From: Caryophanales bacterium UBA7476
GTDB taxonomy: Bacteria > Bacillota_I > Bacilli_A > RF39 > UBA660
NCBI GenBank assembly: GCA_002477275.1
Contig: DLOU01000063.1
Location: 57,755-66,062, forward strand
DNA length: 8,308 bases
Direction: 5' to 3'
Shown: positions 1 to 6,284 of the stretch, piece after piece
Layout: the number at the start of each line of letters is the position of its first letter
Position numbering within the stretch: the stretch's first letter is position 1
Translations under genes and position numbers: made by a program
Notes under the pieces: model-generated
Told to the model about the DNA's origin: nothing
Databases searched by the model: none
Seen by the model: the letters and a program-made list of their open reading frames with translations, nothing else

Positions 1-1224
1 GCTTTCTTCTTTTTTCTTTTTCTCTTCTGTTTCCCCGTTGTTTTCTTTATTATTATCTTTTTCTTGTTTATTATCTTTATTTTCTTCTTGTTTTGGAGTT
101 TCTTTTGTAATTAATATTTCTTTATTGTATTCTGCTACTAATTTGTTAGTAAATAGATCATAAATAGTTTTAATTTTAATTTTATCATTATTTAACTTAT
201 AATTATTGTTTTCAATTTTCAAAGTATATGTTGTTGTTTCTTCTTTATTAAATTTAATGTTATTAAATGTAAATTTACCATTTTCATTGTATGCTTTATC
301 TACTAATACATTATTTTTATATATTTGCATTAAAATATCTTTATCATTTGCTTCTAAATCTTTTATTTTTAATTCAATAGGTACTTTTTGTTCATTTATA
401 ATTGTGGTAAATAAATTTATGTATCCACTTTTATTTGACCATATAATTGGTTTATTTCCATTAAATCCTATTCCTTCAACTTCTCCTGGATATACTCCTT
501 CTTTATTTACTTGAGGAATATAATATACCTTTTCTTTCTTCTTACTTTCTATATCATATACAATAACCACATTTTCATTTGCTTTTAAAATATTTGCATA
601 TTTCTTTTGATATGTAGTTACTCTTCCTGCTTCATAACAAGTATAATATAATTTTCCATTATATACTTCGAACCCTTGTGTAGTTAAATCTTCAGATGAA
701 ATACTAAACGAAGATTCCTCTTTAAATTTAGAATTTAGTATATATGCTTTTTGTCCTCTTCTATCTATATATTTATCATTCTTTTCATCATATCCAATTG
801 ATGAATACCCTCTTGTTGTTATTTCTGTTTTTTCAAGTTCAAATGTATCTTTATTTAATATAAATACTTTTTGATATGCTGCTCCTGCTGTTATAATTAT
901 TTTATTTGTCTTTTTATTGAATGTCATGTCATTTGCATGATTAAATTGATATTTTGTAATTGTTTTAACCTTTTTTAAAGTATTTTTATCTATTACTATT
1001 AATGCTGTTTTTCCATCATCACTATACATTTCTGCTAGGACAATATATTTATCTGTTATTGTTCCTCCTTGGACATTTCTATATCCACTTTCTAAACTAT
1101 ATGATTTTATTCTTGTTAAATTTAAATTTTTTAACTCTGCTTTTGTCAATGCAGAAACATTTGATAAATTTAATATCAAAATAAATACAAGCATTAACAA
1201 TACTTTTTTTATTATTTTATTCAT
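1..1224 (-). CDS. Secreted beta-propeller-like surface protein, C-terminus beyond the window
   Basis: The frame is open from an ATG at 1224 to the left edge (408 codons, no stop), so the 3' end is missing. An AGAGGTG ribosome binding site at 1229-1235 sits 4 bases upstream of the ATG. The first 25 residues form a signal peptide: a Lys-containing start, a hydrophobic core and a Val-Ser-Ala cleavage site. Residues about 30-280 are beta-rich with repeated blade-like units (TALIVIDKNT, HANDMTFNKKTNK, KVFILNKDTF, VVIVYDIESK, VEGIGFNG), resembling a beta-propeller. Residues about 281-367 look like one Ig- or pilin-type beta domain (GKFTFNNIKF, TTTYTLKIE), perhaps of the isopeptide-linker kind. From about 374 a Lys/Glu/Asn-rich linker begins, typical of a spacer before a membrane or cell-wall anchor, which would lie outside the window. 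It has its own promoter. Export to the surface is well supported; propeller and pilin-like folds are inferred by pattern and the ligand is unknown. Confidence 0.85.
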   Translation of the reverse strand, partial: MNKIIKKVLLMLVFILILNLSNVSALTKAELKNLNLTRIKSYSLESGYRNVQGGTITDKYIVLAEMYSDDGKTALIVIDKNTLKKVKTITKYQFNHANDMTFNKKTNKIIITAGAAYQKVFILNKDTFELEKTEITTRGYSSIGYDEKNDKYIDRRGQKAYILNSKFKEESSFSISSEDLTTQGFEVYNGKLYYTCYEAGRVTTYQKKYANILKANENVVIVYDIESKKKEKVYYIPQVNKEGVYPGEVEGIGFNGNKPIIWSNKSGYINLFTTIINEQKVPIELKIKDLEANDKDILMQIYKNNVLVDKAYNENGKFTFNNIKFNKEETTTYTLKIENNNYKLNNDKIKIKTIYDLFTNKLVAEYNKEILITKETPKQEENKDNKQEKDNNKENNGETEEKKKKEES

Positions 1225-1247
1225 ACCGCACCTCTTTTTTAGAACTT

Positions 1248-1276
1248 ATTTTACCACAAAAAACTATATTTGTAAA
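1248..1276 (-). promoter_or_regulatory. Sigma-A-type promoter of the secreted protein gene
   Basis: Minus-strand TTTACA (1271-1276), 17-base spacer, then TAAAAT (1248-1253) preceded by TGG, an extended -10. Predicted start near 1241 leaves a leader of about 17 bases with the ribosome binding site. The -35 box overlaps the T-tract of the upstream gene's terminator. Confidence 0.6.
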
Positions 1277-1302
1277 AAAAAAGTACTTTTTTGTACTTTT
1301 TT
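1274..1302 (-). terminator. Intrinsic terminator after the Clp-like ATPase gene
   Basis: On the minus strand a perfect 10-bp stem (AAAAAAGTAC at 1293-1302 with GTACTTTTTT at 1277-1286) encloses a six-A loop and leads into a run of nine T. It begins inside the TAA stop codon of the ATPase gene. The stem has only two G/C pairs, so efficiency is uncertain. Confidence 0.65.
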
Positions 1303-2296
1303 ATCTGCTCATCTTTGCTCTTTCTATTTCTGGTCTGAATTTTTCATCAAATAATGGCAATGATTTTGATATAACATCTGGATAAACACTCTTTGTATTT
1401 TCAATTGCCTTTCTTATATCAAGTATATTTACATATCTTCTGTTATCAAACACTGCATAACTAAATGAATCTTGTATTAAAGTAAGTGTTACATCTGGAT
1501 ATCTTGAACCATTTTCATAAACTCTTTTAAATTCACTTGTCATGTCTGTTAAAAAAGTCATTATTTCTTCTTTTATATAATCAGAATACATAAGTGTTGC
1601 ACCTGTTCTTTTTTCAATTTTTGGTACAGTTCCTACACATATTTTTATATTTTGTTCTCTTGTTGGTTCATTAACTATAATTTTTTGAAAACGTCTTACA
1701 AATGCTTTATCTCTTAAGATAAATCTTTCATATTCTTCAGTAGTAGTAGCACCGATTACTTTTATATCTCCTCTATCAAGTCCAGGTTTGAACATATTTG
1801 CAAAGTCTAATGCTTCTCCTTTTTGTCCCATTAAAGTATGAATTTCATCTATAAATAATATTAAGTGTTCATAATTTTTTATTTCTTCAATTAAGTTTTG
1901 AATTTTTGATTCTCCTGTTACTGGATCTATACCTAAAAGTGCTGATGTATTAACTTTTATTATCTTATATACTTTTATTCTGTCAGGTACCATATTATTC
2001 TGTATTAAATATGCTAAACCTTCTACAATAGAAGTTTTACCTACACCAGGAGGACCAGATAATATTGCAGACTTGTCAGGTGTTAATAGTGTTAACATTA
2101 ATTCTTTTAATTCTCTTTCTCTCCCAATTGCAGGGTTAGTAATGAATTCTTTTTCATTAAAGTTTTCTCCATATGTTTCAAGTATACTTATACGTTTAGA
2201 TTTTATATCATATGGTTGATTATTTTGATTATTGTTATTACTATTCATATTTGCATTCTGATTCATTCTCATTAATCTTGTCATTTCTTCATTCAT
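1301..2296 (-). CDS. Stand-alone Clp/Hsp100 D1-type AAA+ ATPase, 331 aa
   Basis: A single AAA+ module most like the first ATPase ring of ClpA/ClpB/ClpC. Visible motifs: Walker A GPPGVGKT (81-88), Walker B LILFIDE (145-151), sensor-1 region GATTTEEY (182-189) and paired arginine fingers R201-R202 in an RRFQK context as in ClpB. The ClpB-like linker (ILETYGENF) precedes the module. Full ClpB or ClpC proteins exceed 800 aa; this one lacks the Clp N-domain, the middle domain and the second ring. In place of the N-domain is a leader of about 30 residues rich in Asn, Gln and Met. The substrate pore loop, normally K-Y-R-G-E-F, aligns by eye with PVTGES (125-130), so the aromatic threading residue appears to be missing. 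I chose the ATG at 2296, 6 bases after an AGAGGTG site, over a GTG at 2305 that is part of that site. It has its own promoter and terminator. ATP-driven remodelling of proteins is likely; partner and substrate are unknown. Confidence 0.85.
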   Translation of the reverse strand: MNEEMTRLMRMNQNANMNSNNNNQNNQPYDIKSKRISILETYGENFNEKEFITNPAIGRERELKELMLTLLTPDKSAILSGPPGVGKTSIVEGLAYLIQNNMVPDRIKVYKIIKVNTSALLGIDPVTGESKIQNLIEEIKNYEHLILFIDEIHTLMGQKGEALDFANMFKPGLDRGDIKVIGATTTEEYERFILRDKAFVRRFQKIIVNEPTREQNIKICVGTVPKIEKRTGATLMYSDYIKEEIMTFLTDMTSEFKRVYENGSRYPDVTLTLIQDSFSYAVFDNRRYVNILDIRKAIENTKSVYPDVISKSLPLFDEKFRPEIERAKMSR

Positions 2297-2302
2297 GTAT
2301 AA

Positions 2303-2309
2303 CACCTCT
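2303..2309 (-). promoter_or_regulatory. Ribosome binding site fixing the Clp-like ATPase start
   Basis: Minus-strand AGAGGTG lies 6 bases before the ATG at 2296. The in-frame GTG at 2305-2303 is the end of this site, so initiation there would have no upstream site. The start is therefore taken as the ATG. Confidence 0.75.
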
Positions 2310-2320
2310 ATCTAAAACAT

Positions 2321-2329
2321 ATTATATCA
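2321..2329 (-). promoter_or_regulatory. Extended -10 promoter of the Clp-like ATPase gene
   Basis: Minus-strand TGA followed by a perfect TATAAT (2321-2326). No good -35 is visible 16-18 bases upstream, so it would depend on the extended -10. Predicted start near 2314 gives a leader of about 18 bases. Confidence 0.6.
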
Positions 2330-2335
2330 TATATT

Positions 2336-2368
2336 ACTAAAAAAAACTCAGAATTATTTTTTCTTAGT
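2336..2368 (-). terminator. Weak possible terminator after mscL
   Basis: On the minus strand the last codons of mscL can pair with downstream T residues: 11 pairs including one G-U, nearly all A-U, with an 11-base loop. The T-run is part of the stem and no further T-tract follows, so read-through into the Clp-like gene is plausible. Confidence 0.3.
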
Positions 2369-2785
2369 TTCTTTTTCTTGTTTTTTAAGTAAATCTCTTA
2401 TTTCAACTAAAAGTTCTTGATCTTTTGTTAATTCTGGTTCTTTTTCTTCCTCTTTCTTTTCTTCTTCTTTTTTAAGTTTATCTTTTACTTTTTTATCAAA
2501 TGAATTCATTACTTTGATAACTGAGAATATACAGAATGCAACTATTAAGAAATCAACTATATTTTGTATGAATAATCCATATTTAATACTTGCTCCTTGA
2601 AATTTAATTGATAAACCAGAAAAATCAACTCCACCTAATAATAATCCAACAAGTGGCATCATAATGTTGTCAACTAAACTTGATACTATTTTACCAAAAG
2701 CATTACCAATAACAACACCTACTGCTAAATCAATTACATTTCCTTTTGAGATAAACTCTTTAAATTCATTAAAAAACTTTTTCAT
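2354..2785 (-). CDS. mscL: Large-conductance mechanosensitive channel MscL, 143 aa
   Basis: Pentameric membrane channel that opens under membrane tension and releases solutes during hypo-osmotic shock. The family signature is intact: a short amphipathic N-terminal helix (KKFFNEFKEFISKG), then the first pore-lining membrane helix with GNVIDLAVGVVIGNAFGKIV and VDNIMMP (about residues 16-45). A short extracellular loop follows, then a second membrane helix at about 71-93. The C-terminal tail is a Lys/Glu-rich linker (about 97-117) and a helix (LTKDQELLVEIRDLLKKQ), matching the cytoplasmic bundle of known MscL proteins. Length is normal. The start chosen is the ATG at 2785, 5 bases after AAAGGAG; a TTG at 2800 overlaps that site and would give a non-family extension. 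It is a single-gene unit with its own promoter, between htpG and the Clp-like ATPase. Identification is secure. Confidence 0.97.
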   Translation of the reverse strand: MKKFFNEFKEFISKGNVIDLAVGVVIGNAFGKIVSSLVDNIMMPLVGLLLGGVDFSGLSIKFQGASIKYGLFIQNIVDFLIVAFCIFSVIKVMNSFDKKVKDKLKKEEEKKEEEKEPELTKDQELLVEIRDLLKKQEKETKKK

Positions 2786-2790
2786 ACTTT

Positions 2791-2797
2791 CTCCTTT
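2791..2797 (-). promoter_or_regulatory. Ribosome binding site fixing the mscL start
   Basis: Minus-strand AAAGGAG ends 5 bases before the ATG at 2785. The alternative TTG at 2800-2798 immediately abuts this site, so it is not the start; the family N-terminus also begins at the ATG. Confidence 0.8.
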
Positions 2798-2813
2798 CAA
2801 AACTTCTGCCCTA

Positions 2814-2822
2814 ATTATATCA
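2814..2822 (-). promoter_or_regulatory. Extended -10 promoter of mscL
   Basis: Minus-strand TGA followed by perfect TATAAT (2814-2819); only a poor -35 match lies upstream. Predicted start near 2807, giving a leader of about 22 bases. Confidence 0.6.
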
Positions 2823-2845
2823 TTTTATTTTAAATAATGGAAGTT

Positions 2846-2870
2846 AAAAAAAAAGAAGATTTCTCTTCTT
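2846..2870 (-). terminator. Intrinsic terminator of htpG
   Basis: On the minus strand AAGAAGA (2864-2870), a GAAA tetraloop (2860-2863) and TCTTCTT (2853-2859) form a perfect 7-bp hairpin followed by seven more T. It starts at the TAA stop of htpG. Confidence 0.85.
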
Positions 2871-4752
2871 ATTTTGAAATAATTTCACATATTAAGTTTG
2901 TAAGTTCTGTAGGATTATCTACTGGAAGACCTTCAATTAATCTTGCTTCTTGATATAAAATCTTTGTATATTTTTCAAGTTCTTCCTTATTTTTTTCTTT
3001 ATGAAGTTTTTCTAACTTCTTACTTATTGGATGATTTTCATTTATTTCAAGAATTGTTTCTGCCTTAACATTTTGATTATTTGGCATAGAATTTAATACT
3101 TTTTCCATTTCAGTTGAAACTTCTCCTTTAGAAGTTAAACATACTGGGTGATTTTTTAGTCTATGAGTAAATTGTACTTTTGAAACACTATCATTTAATA
3201 TTGATTTCATTTCATCAAATAATTTACTATTTTTTTCATTAGATTTTTTTAATTCTTCTTTTTCTTCTTCAGAGTCTAGATCTAATTTTTCATCAGATAC
3301 ATTCATGAAGTTTTTACCATCATACTCCATCATTGTTTTGAATACAAATTCATCCATATAGTCTGTTAAATATAAAATTTCATATTCTTTTTCTTTTACT
3401 GTTTCTACTTGTGGAAGCATATCTATTTTATCAATACTTTCTCCACATGCATAATAAATAGTATCTTGTCCTTCTTTCATTCTTTCTACATATTCTTTTA
3501 GTGTAGTATATTTTTTATCTTTCGAAGAAGTAAATAGTAATAAATCTCCTAAAACATCCTTCTTAGCACCATAACTAGAATAAACTCCATACTTTAATTG
3601 CATTCCAAAGTCTTTAAAGAATTTTTCATAGTTTTCTCTATCTTCTTCTAAGAAGTTTTCAAGTTCCTTTTTAATTTTTGTTTCTAAACTTTTAGCAATT
3701 AATTCTATTTGATAATTCTCTTGAAGTGTTTCTCTTGAGATATTTAAAGAAATATCTTCACTATCTACTAAACCTTTAACAAAGCTAAAGTAATCTGGTA
3801 ATAGATCACTACATTTATCCATTATTAGTACACCTTTTGAATAAAGTTGTAATCCTTTTTCATATTCTTTTGAATAATAATCAAATGGTGCATGTGAAGG
3901 AATAAATAATAAACTAGTATAAGAACATCTTCCTTCAACACTACTGCGTATTACTTTTAATGGTTTCTCATAATCATAGAATTTATCTGTATAGAAATCG
4001 TTATACTCTTCTTCTTTTACTTCTTTTTCACTCTTTTTCCAAATTGGAATCATGCTGTTTAATGTTTTATCTTCTGAAATTTTTTCTTCTTTATCATTTT
4101 TTGTTTCAGTTCTTTCTACTAGCATTTTAATTGGATAATGAATATAATCCGAATATTTTTTAATTAGTCTTTCAATGTTATACTCTTCTAAGAATTCTTC
4201 ATAACTATTATCATCGTCTGACTCTTTTAAATATAAAGTAATTTCAGTACCATTATCTTTTTTATTTCCTTCTTCAATTGTATATCCACTTGCTCCTTCA
4301 GATGTCCAAGTGTATGATTTTTTATCATCAATACTCTTACTATTAACAACTACTTTATCACTTACCATGAATGATGAATAGAAACCAACACCAAATTGTC
4401 CAATTATATCAATATCTTTTTGTTTATCATTATTTTGTTTGAATAACTCTGAACCACTTTTAGCGATAGTACCTAAGTTTGTTTCTAACTCTTCTTCGCT
4501 CATACCAATACCATTATCAGATATTGTTAATGTTCTATTATCTTTATCAATTTTTATTCTAATTTCAAGTTCATCTTTATCTACAGATACCTTTTTATCT
4601 GTTAGTGATCTATAATACAACTTATCAATAGCGTCACTTGCGTTTGAAATTAACTCTCTTAAAAATATTTCTTTGTTTGTATAGATAGAATTAATCATCA
4701 TATCTAATAACTTCTTTGATTCTGCTTTAAATTGTTTTTTCAATTTTGTCAT
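2869..4752 (-). CDS. htpG: Molecular chaperone HtpG (bacterial Hsp90), 627 aa
   Basis: Cytoplasmic ATP-dependent dimeric chaperone that remodels client proteins, usually with the DnaK system. Its 627 residues match the family (E. coli about 624). The N-terminal GHKL ATPase domain has all expected motifs: ELISNASDA (33-41, catalytic E33 and metal-binding N37), the nucleotide-binding DNGIGM (79-84) and the glycine-rich lid GQFGVGFYSSF (118-128). A charged linker at about 215-250 precedes the middle domain, which has the SLNISRETLQ segment with the phosphate-sensing arginine R340. The C-terminal dimerisation domain is complete. The N-terminus (QFKAESKKLLDMMINSIYT) is the usual family start and supports the ATG at 4752, although its ribosome binding site (AGAAAAGAG, touching the ATG) is poorer than those of the neighbours. 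The promoter is overlapped by a CIRCE element, so HrcA repression with heat induction is predicted; a second inverted repeat occupies the leader. A terminator follows. Confidence 0.97.
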   Translation of the reverse strand: MTKLKKQFKAESKKLLDMMINSIYTNKEIFLRELISNASDAIDKLYYRSLTDKKVSVDKDELEIRIKIDKDNRTLTISDNGIGMSEEELETNLGTIAKSGSELFKQNNDKQKDIDIIGQFGVGFYSSFMVSDKVVVNSKSIDDKKSYTWTSEGASGYTIEEGNKKDNGTEITLYLKESDDDNSYEEFLEEYNIERLIKKYSDYIHYPIKMLVERTETKNDKEEKISEDKTLNSMIPIWKKSEKEVKEEEYNDFYTDKFYDYEKPLKVIRSSVEGRCSYTSLLFIPSHAPFDYYSKEYEKGLQLYSKGVLIMDKCSDLLPDYFSFVKGLVDSEDISLNISRETLQENYQIELIAKSLETKIKKELENFLEEDRENYEKFFKDFGMQLKYGVYSSYGAKKDVLGDLLLFTSSKDKKYTTLKEYVERMKEGQDTIYYACGESIDKIDMLPQVETVKEKEYEILYLTDYMDEFVFKTMMEYDGKNFMNVSDEKLDLDSEEEKEELKKSNEKNSKLFDEMKSILNDSVSKVQFTHRLKNHPVCLTSKGEVSTEMEKVLNSMPNNQNVKAETILEINENHPISKKLEKLHKEKNKEELEKYTKILYQEARLIEGLPVDNPTELTNLICEIISK

Positions 4753-4767
4753 CTCTTTTCTAAAAAT

Positions 4768-4788
4768 TTGTTAGAAGTTATCTAACAA
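4768..4788 (-). repeat. Perfect inverted repeat in the htpG 5' leader
   Basis: TTGTTAGA and TCTAACAA, 8-base perfect complements (4768-4775 and 4781-4788), flank a 5-base loop. The repeat lies just downstream of the -10 box and covers the predicted transcription start near 4787. It could be a 5' stem-loop in the mRNA or a second operator. It is not related to the CIRCE sequence. Confidence 0.6.
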
Positions 4789-4792
4789 TTAA

Positions 4793-4821
4793 ATCGTATC
4801 ACTCTATTTAGCACTTGTCAA
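4793..4821 (-). promoter_or_regulatory. Sigma-A-type promoter of htpG
   Basis: Perfect minus-strand -35 TTGACA (4816-4821), 17-base spacer, then TACGAT (4793-4798) preceded by TGA. It is the only promoter in the window with a consensus -35, and that box lies inside the CIRCE element. Predicted start near 4787 leaves a leader of about 34 bases. Confidence 0.8.
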
Positions 4822-4834
4822 GTTTGAGTGCTAA
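4808..4834 (-). promoter_or_regulatory. CIRCE operator (HrcA binding site) at htpG
   Basis: TTAGCACTT and GAGTGCTAA half-sites are separated by exactly 9 bases; the consensus is TTAGCACTC-N9-GAGTGCTAA, so only one base differs. CIRCE is the target of the heat-shock repressor HrcA, which usually controls groESL and dnaK operons. It covers the -35 of the htpG promoter, where bound HrcA would block RNA polymerase. It ends one base before the stop codon of the acetyltransferase gene. The hrcA gene is not in this window. Confidence 0.93.
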
Positions 4835-4835
4835 A

Positions 4836-5339
4836 TTATTTTTTTAATTTTTTGCTATAAATATTTCTCGGACCTCTCTTCAATTCTTTAAATCCTACTT
4901 TTTTAAAATCATCTCCTAATAAATTATTTATTGAATATATATTATCTGGATGAATAGTTGATACTGCATATTCATATCCTTTATTTATATAGAAATCATC
5001 TAAAAATTTTGTCATCTGTAGTTGTAATTTATTTCCTCTAAATTTATCATTTACAAATGTTGGTCCATAATCTATTGTTTTTTTGAAGTCTATATTCAGG
5101 TCAAATTTATCCATATCTTTTTTTCTAGCTGGTATTGCCATTGTAGAACATACTTCTTCATTATTTATATAGAACACCCAAATTTTACTTCCATTTTTTA
5201 GTAATTCTTTTAAATCTTCTTTTGTAAAATCTCCTAACCATTCTGGATGTTCCATTCTACTTTTTACATCTTCTCTAAACTCAATATATTTATCCAAATC
5301 AATATTATCACTTTTAATTTCTAATTCTTCTAGCTTCAT
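4836..5339 (-). CDS. GNAT-family N-acetyltransferase-like protein, 167 aa
   Basis: Length and layout fit a single GNAT domain, which transfers an acyl group from acyl-CoA to an amine. The central part has strand-like segments (SKIWVFYINNEEVCSTMAIP, about 51-70). The acetyl-CoA-binding motif A is the YGPTFVNDKFRGNKLQLQM segment (91-109), where RGNKL takes the place of the usual R/QxxGxG/A and is somewhat degenerate. A following helix and a strand (YEYAVSTIHPDN, about 122-133) correspond to motif B. No membrane segment or signal peptide is present. The start is well fixed: AAAGGAGG ends 7 bases before the ATG at 5339. It has its own extended -10 promoter, and no clear terminator separates it from htpG, so read-through into htpG is possible. 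Family assignment is likely; the substrate (protein, small molecule or antibiotic) cannot be read from the sequence. Confidence 0.75.
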   Translation of the reverse strand: MKLEELEIKSDNIDLDKYIEFREDVKSRMEHPEWLGDFTKEDLKELLKNGSKIWVFYINNEEVCSTMAIPARKKDMDKFDLNIDFKKTIDYGPTFVNDKFRGNKLQLQMTKFLDDFYINKGYEYAVSTIHPDNIYSINNLLGDDFKKVGFKELKRGPRNIYSKKLKK

Positions 5340-5359
5340 AGTTTATCCTCCTTTAAACT

Positions 5360-5368
5360 ATTATATCA
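5360..5368 (-). promoter_or_regulatory. Extended -10 promoter of the acetyltransferase gene
   Basis: Minus-strand TGA followed by perfect TATAAT (5360-5365), with a poor -35 (TTATAT at 5383-5388). Predicted start near 5353 falls within the AAAGGAGG ribosome binding site, giving a very short leader of about 14 bases. Confidence 0.55.
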
Positions 5369-5382
5369 TGCTTTTTTTTATA

Positions 5383-5405
5383 ATATAAAAGACTCTTTCG
5401 AGTCT
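5383..5405 (-). terminator. Intrinsic terminator of the DUF4474-phosphoesterase unit
   Basis: On the minus strand AGACTC (5400-5405), GAAA tetraloop (5396-5399) and GAGTCT (5390-5395) form a perfect 6-bp hairpin followed by an interrupted T-rich stretch. It starts three bases after the stop codon. Confidence 0.75.
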
Positions 5406-5408
5406 ATT

Positions 5409-6284
5409 TTATTTAAAATAATTTTTAATCTCTTCACTATCTTCTACAATTAATCTTTCTATTGAAACTAAATTATTTTTATTTATATCAAATACCCATT
5501 TAACTAAAGTAATATTGCTACCATCTATTTCTATACATGTTATCCCATCAGTATGTATACATGAACCATCATTAAAATACATGCTTTCTCCCTTTTTTGG
5601 AAATATTGGTCTATGTGTGTGCCCCGCTATTATTATTTTATTATTTTCCCTACTCCATTTTTCTAATTTCTTTTCTCTTTTTTTTATTTTTTTATAGTTT
5701 TTTGCTGGACCAGTTGGATCATTTATTCCAATCAGTTCTAAATTTTTCCACACATTACCTACTAAAAAACGTGATAATCTCCATAAAGTTCCACTTATTA
5801 TATCCACTTGATGCCCATGAAGCAGTAATATTTCATACCCTTTACAATCTAAAATAAGAGACTCTTCTACAGTCAAATTGTTTAATAGATCTACTTCTTT
5901 TTGTTTTTCTTTATCATAAAATTTATATAAAAATTTTTTTAATACTTTGGGATTTTCTTTTTCAATATCATGATTTCCATATATCATAATTAATCTAGAT
6001 TTAGTATAAAACTTTTTTAGAATCTTAAATATATCTAAATACTCTATAACTATATCTTCTAAGTTATTCTTTTTCCATAGTTCATCTCCATCACCTAATT
6101 CGATATAAGTATAATCATTTTTATAATAATAATTTAGTGCCGCTTTATAAATATTCTTATTTTTCAAAAATTTGTCTTTATTATCACCTGTACCTCTATG
6201 ACAATCGCTCATAATTACGATTTTTGATTTGTCATCTATTTTTTTTCTTGTAGATTTTAAATAAATTTTATTTATTTTATTCAT
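5409..6284 (-). CDS. Calcineurin-like metallophosphoesterase, 291 aa
   Basis: A two-metal phosphoesterase with the full motif set in order: SDCH (D27, H29), GDGDE (64-68, metal-bridging D65), GNHD (103-106), HGH (156-158) and GHTH (221-224). Together these ligate the two metal ions and activate water, so the enzyme is predicted active. The closing YFNDGSC segment (236-242) corresponds to the conserved strand after GHTH in such enzymes. No signal peptide or clear membrane helix is visible, so it is probably cytoplasmic, perhaps held at the membrane by its partner. Its ATG overlaps the stop of the DUF4474 gene as ATGA, so the two are co-transcribed and probably translationally coupled; GAGGA inside the upstream gene may assist. 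A terminator follows at once. The family covers nucleotide, protein and lipid phosphoesterases; layout is LpxH-like in places, but lipid A synthesis is not expected in a Gram-positive cell, so I give no substrate. Confidence 0.9.
   Translation of the reverse strand: MNKINKIYLKSTRKKIDDKSKIVIMSDCHRGTGDNKDKFLKNKNIYKAALNYYYKNDYTYIELGDGDELWKKNNLEDIVIEYLDIFKILKKFYTKSRLIMIYGNHDIEKENPKVLKKFLYKFYDKEKQKEVDLLNNLTVEESLILDCKGYEILLLHGHQVDIISGTLWRLSRFLVGNVWKNLELIGINDPTGPAKNYKKIKKREKKLEKWSRENNKIIIAGHTHRPIFPKKGESMYFNDGSCIHTDGITCIEIDGSNITLVKWVFDINKNNLVSIERLIVEDSEEIKNYFK

Noticed and set aside
206..514. Open frame of 102 codons on the plus strand with a hydrophobic, membrane-like translation
   Set aside because: It is antisense to the secreted protein gene, which has a signal peptide, ribosome binding site and promoter. 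AT-rich coding DNA read backwards gives Phe/Leu/Ile-rich nonsense frames.
1002..1184. Short plus-strand frame with hydrophobic translation
   Set aside because: Antisense to the first part of the secreted protein gene, without a ribosome binding site or recognisable product.
1301..4752. A stress operon of htpG, mscL and the Clp-like ATPase
   Set aside because: A clear terminator follows htpG, and mscL and the ATPase gene each have their own extended -10 promoter. Proximity alone does not support one transcript.
4764..4788. The htpG leader hairpin as a transcription attenuator or riboswitch
   Set aside because: The stem has only two G/C pairs, the following T-tract is five bases, and no alternative antiterminator or ligand-binding core is visible. 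It is kept as an unexplained inverted repeat instead.
5515..5857. Two overlapping plus-strand frames (5515-5697 and 5597-5857)
   Set aside because: Both are antisense to the phosphoesterase, whose metal-binding motifs are complete; composition is typical of reversed AT-rich coding sequence.
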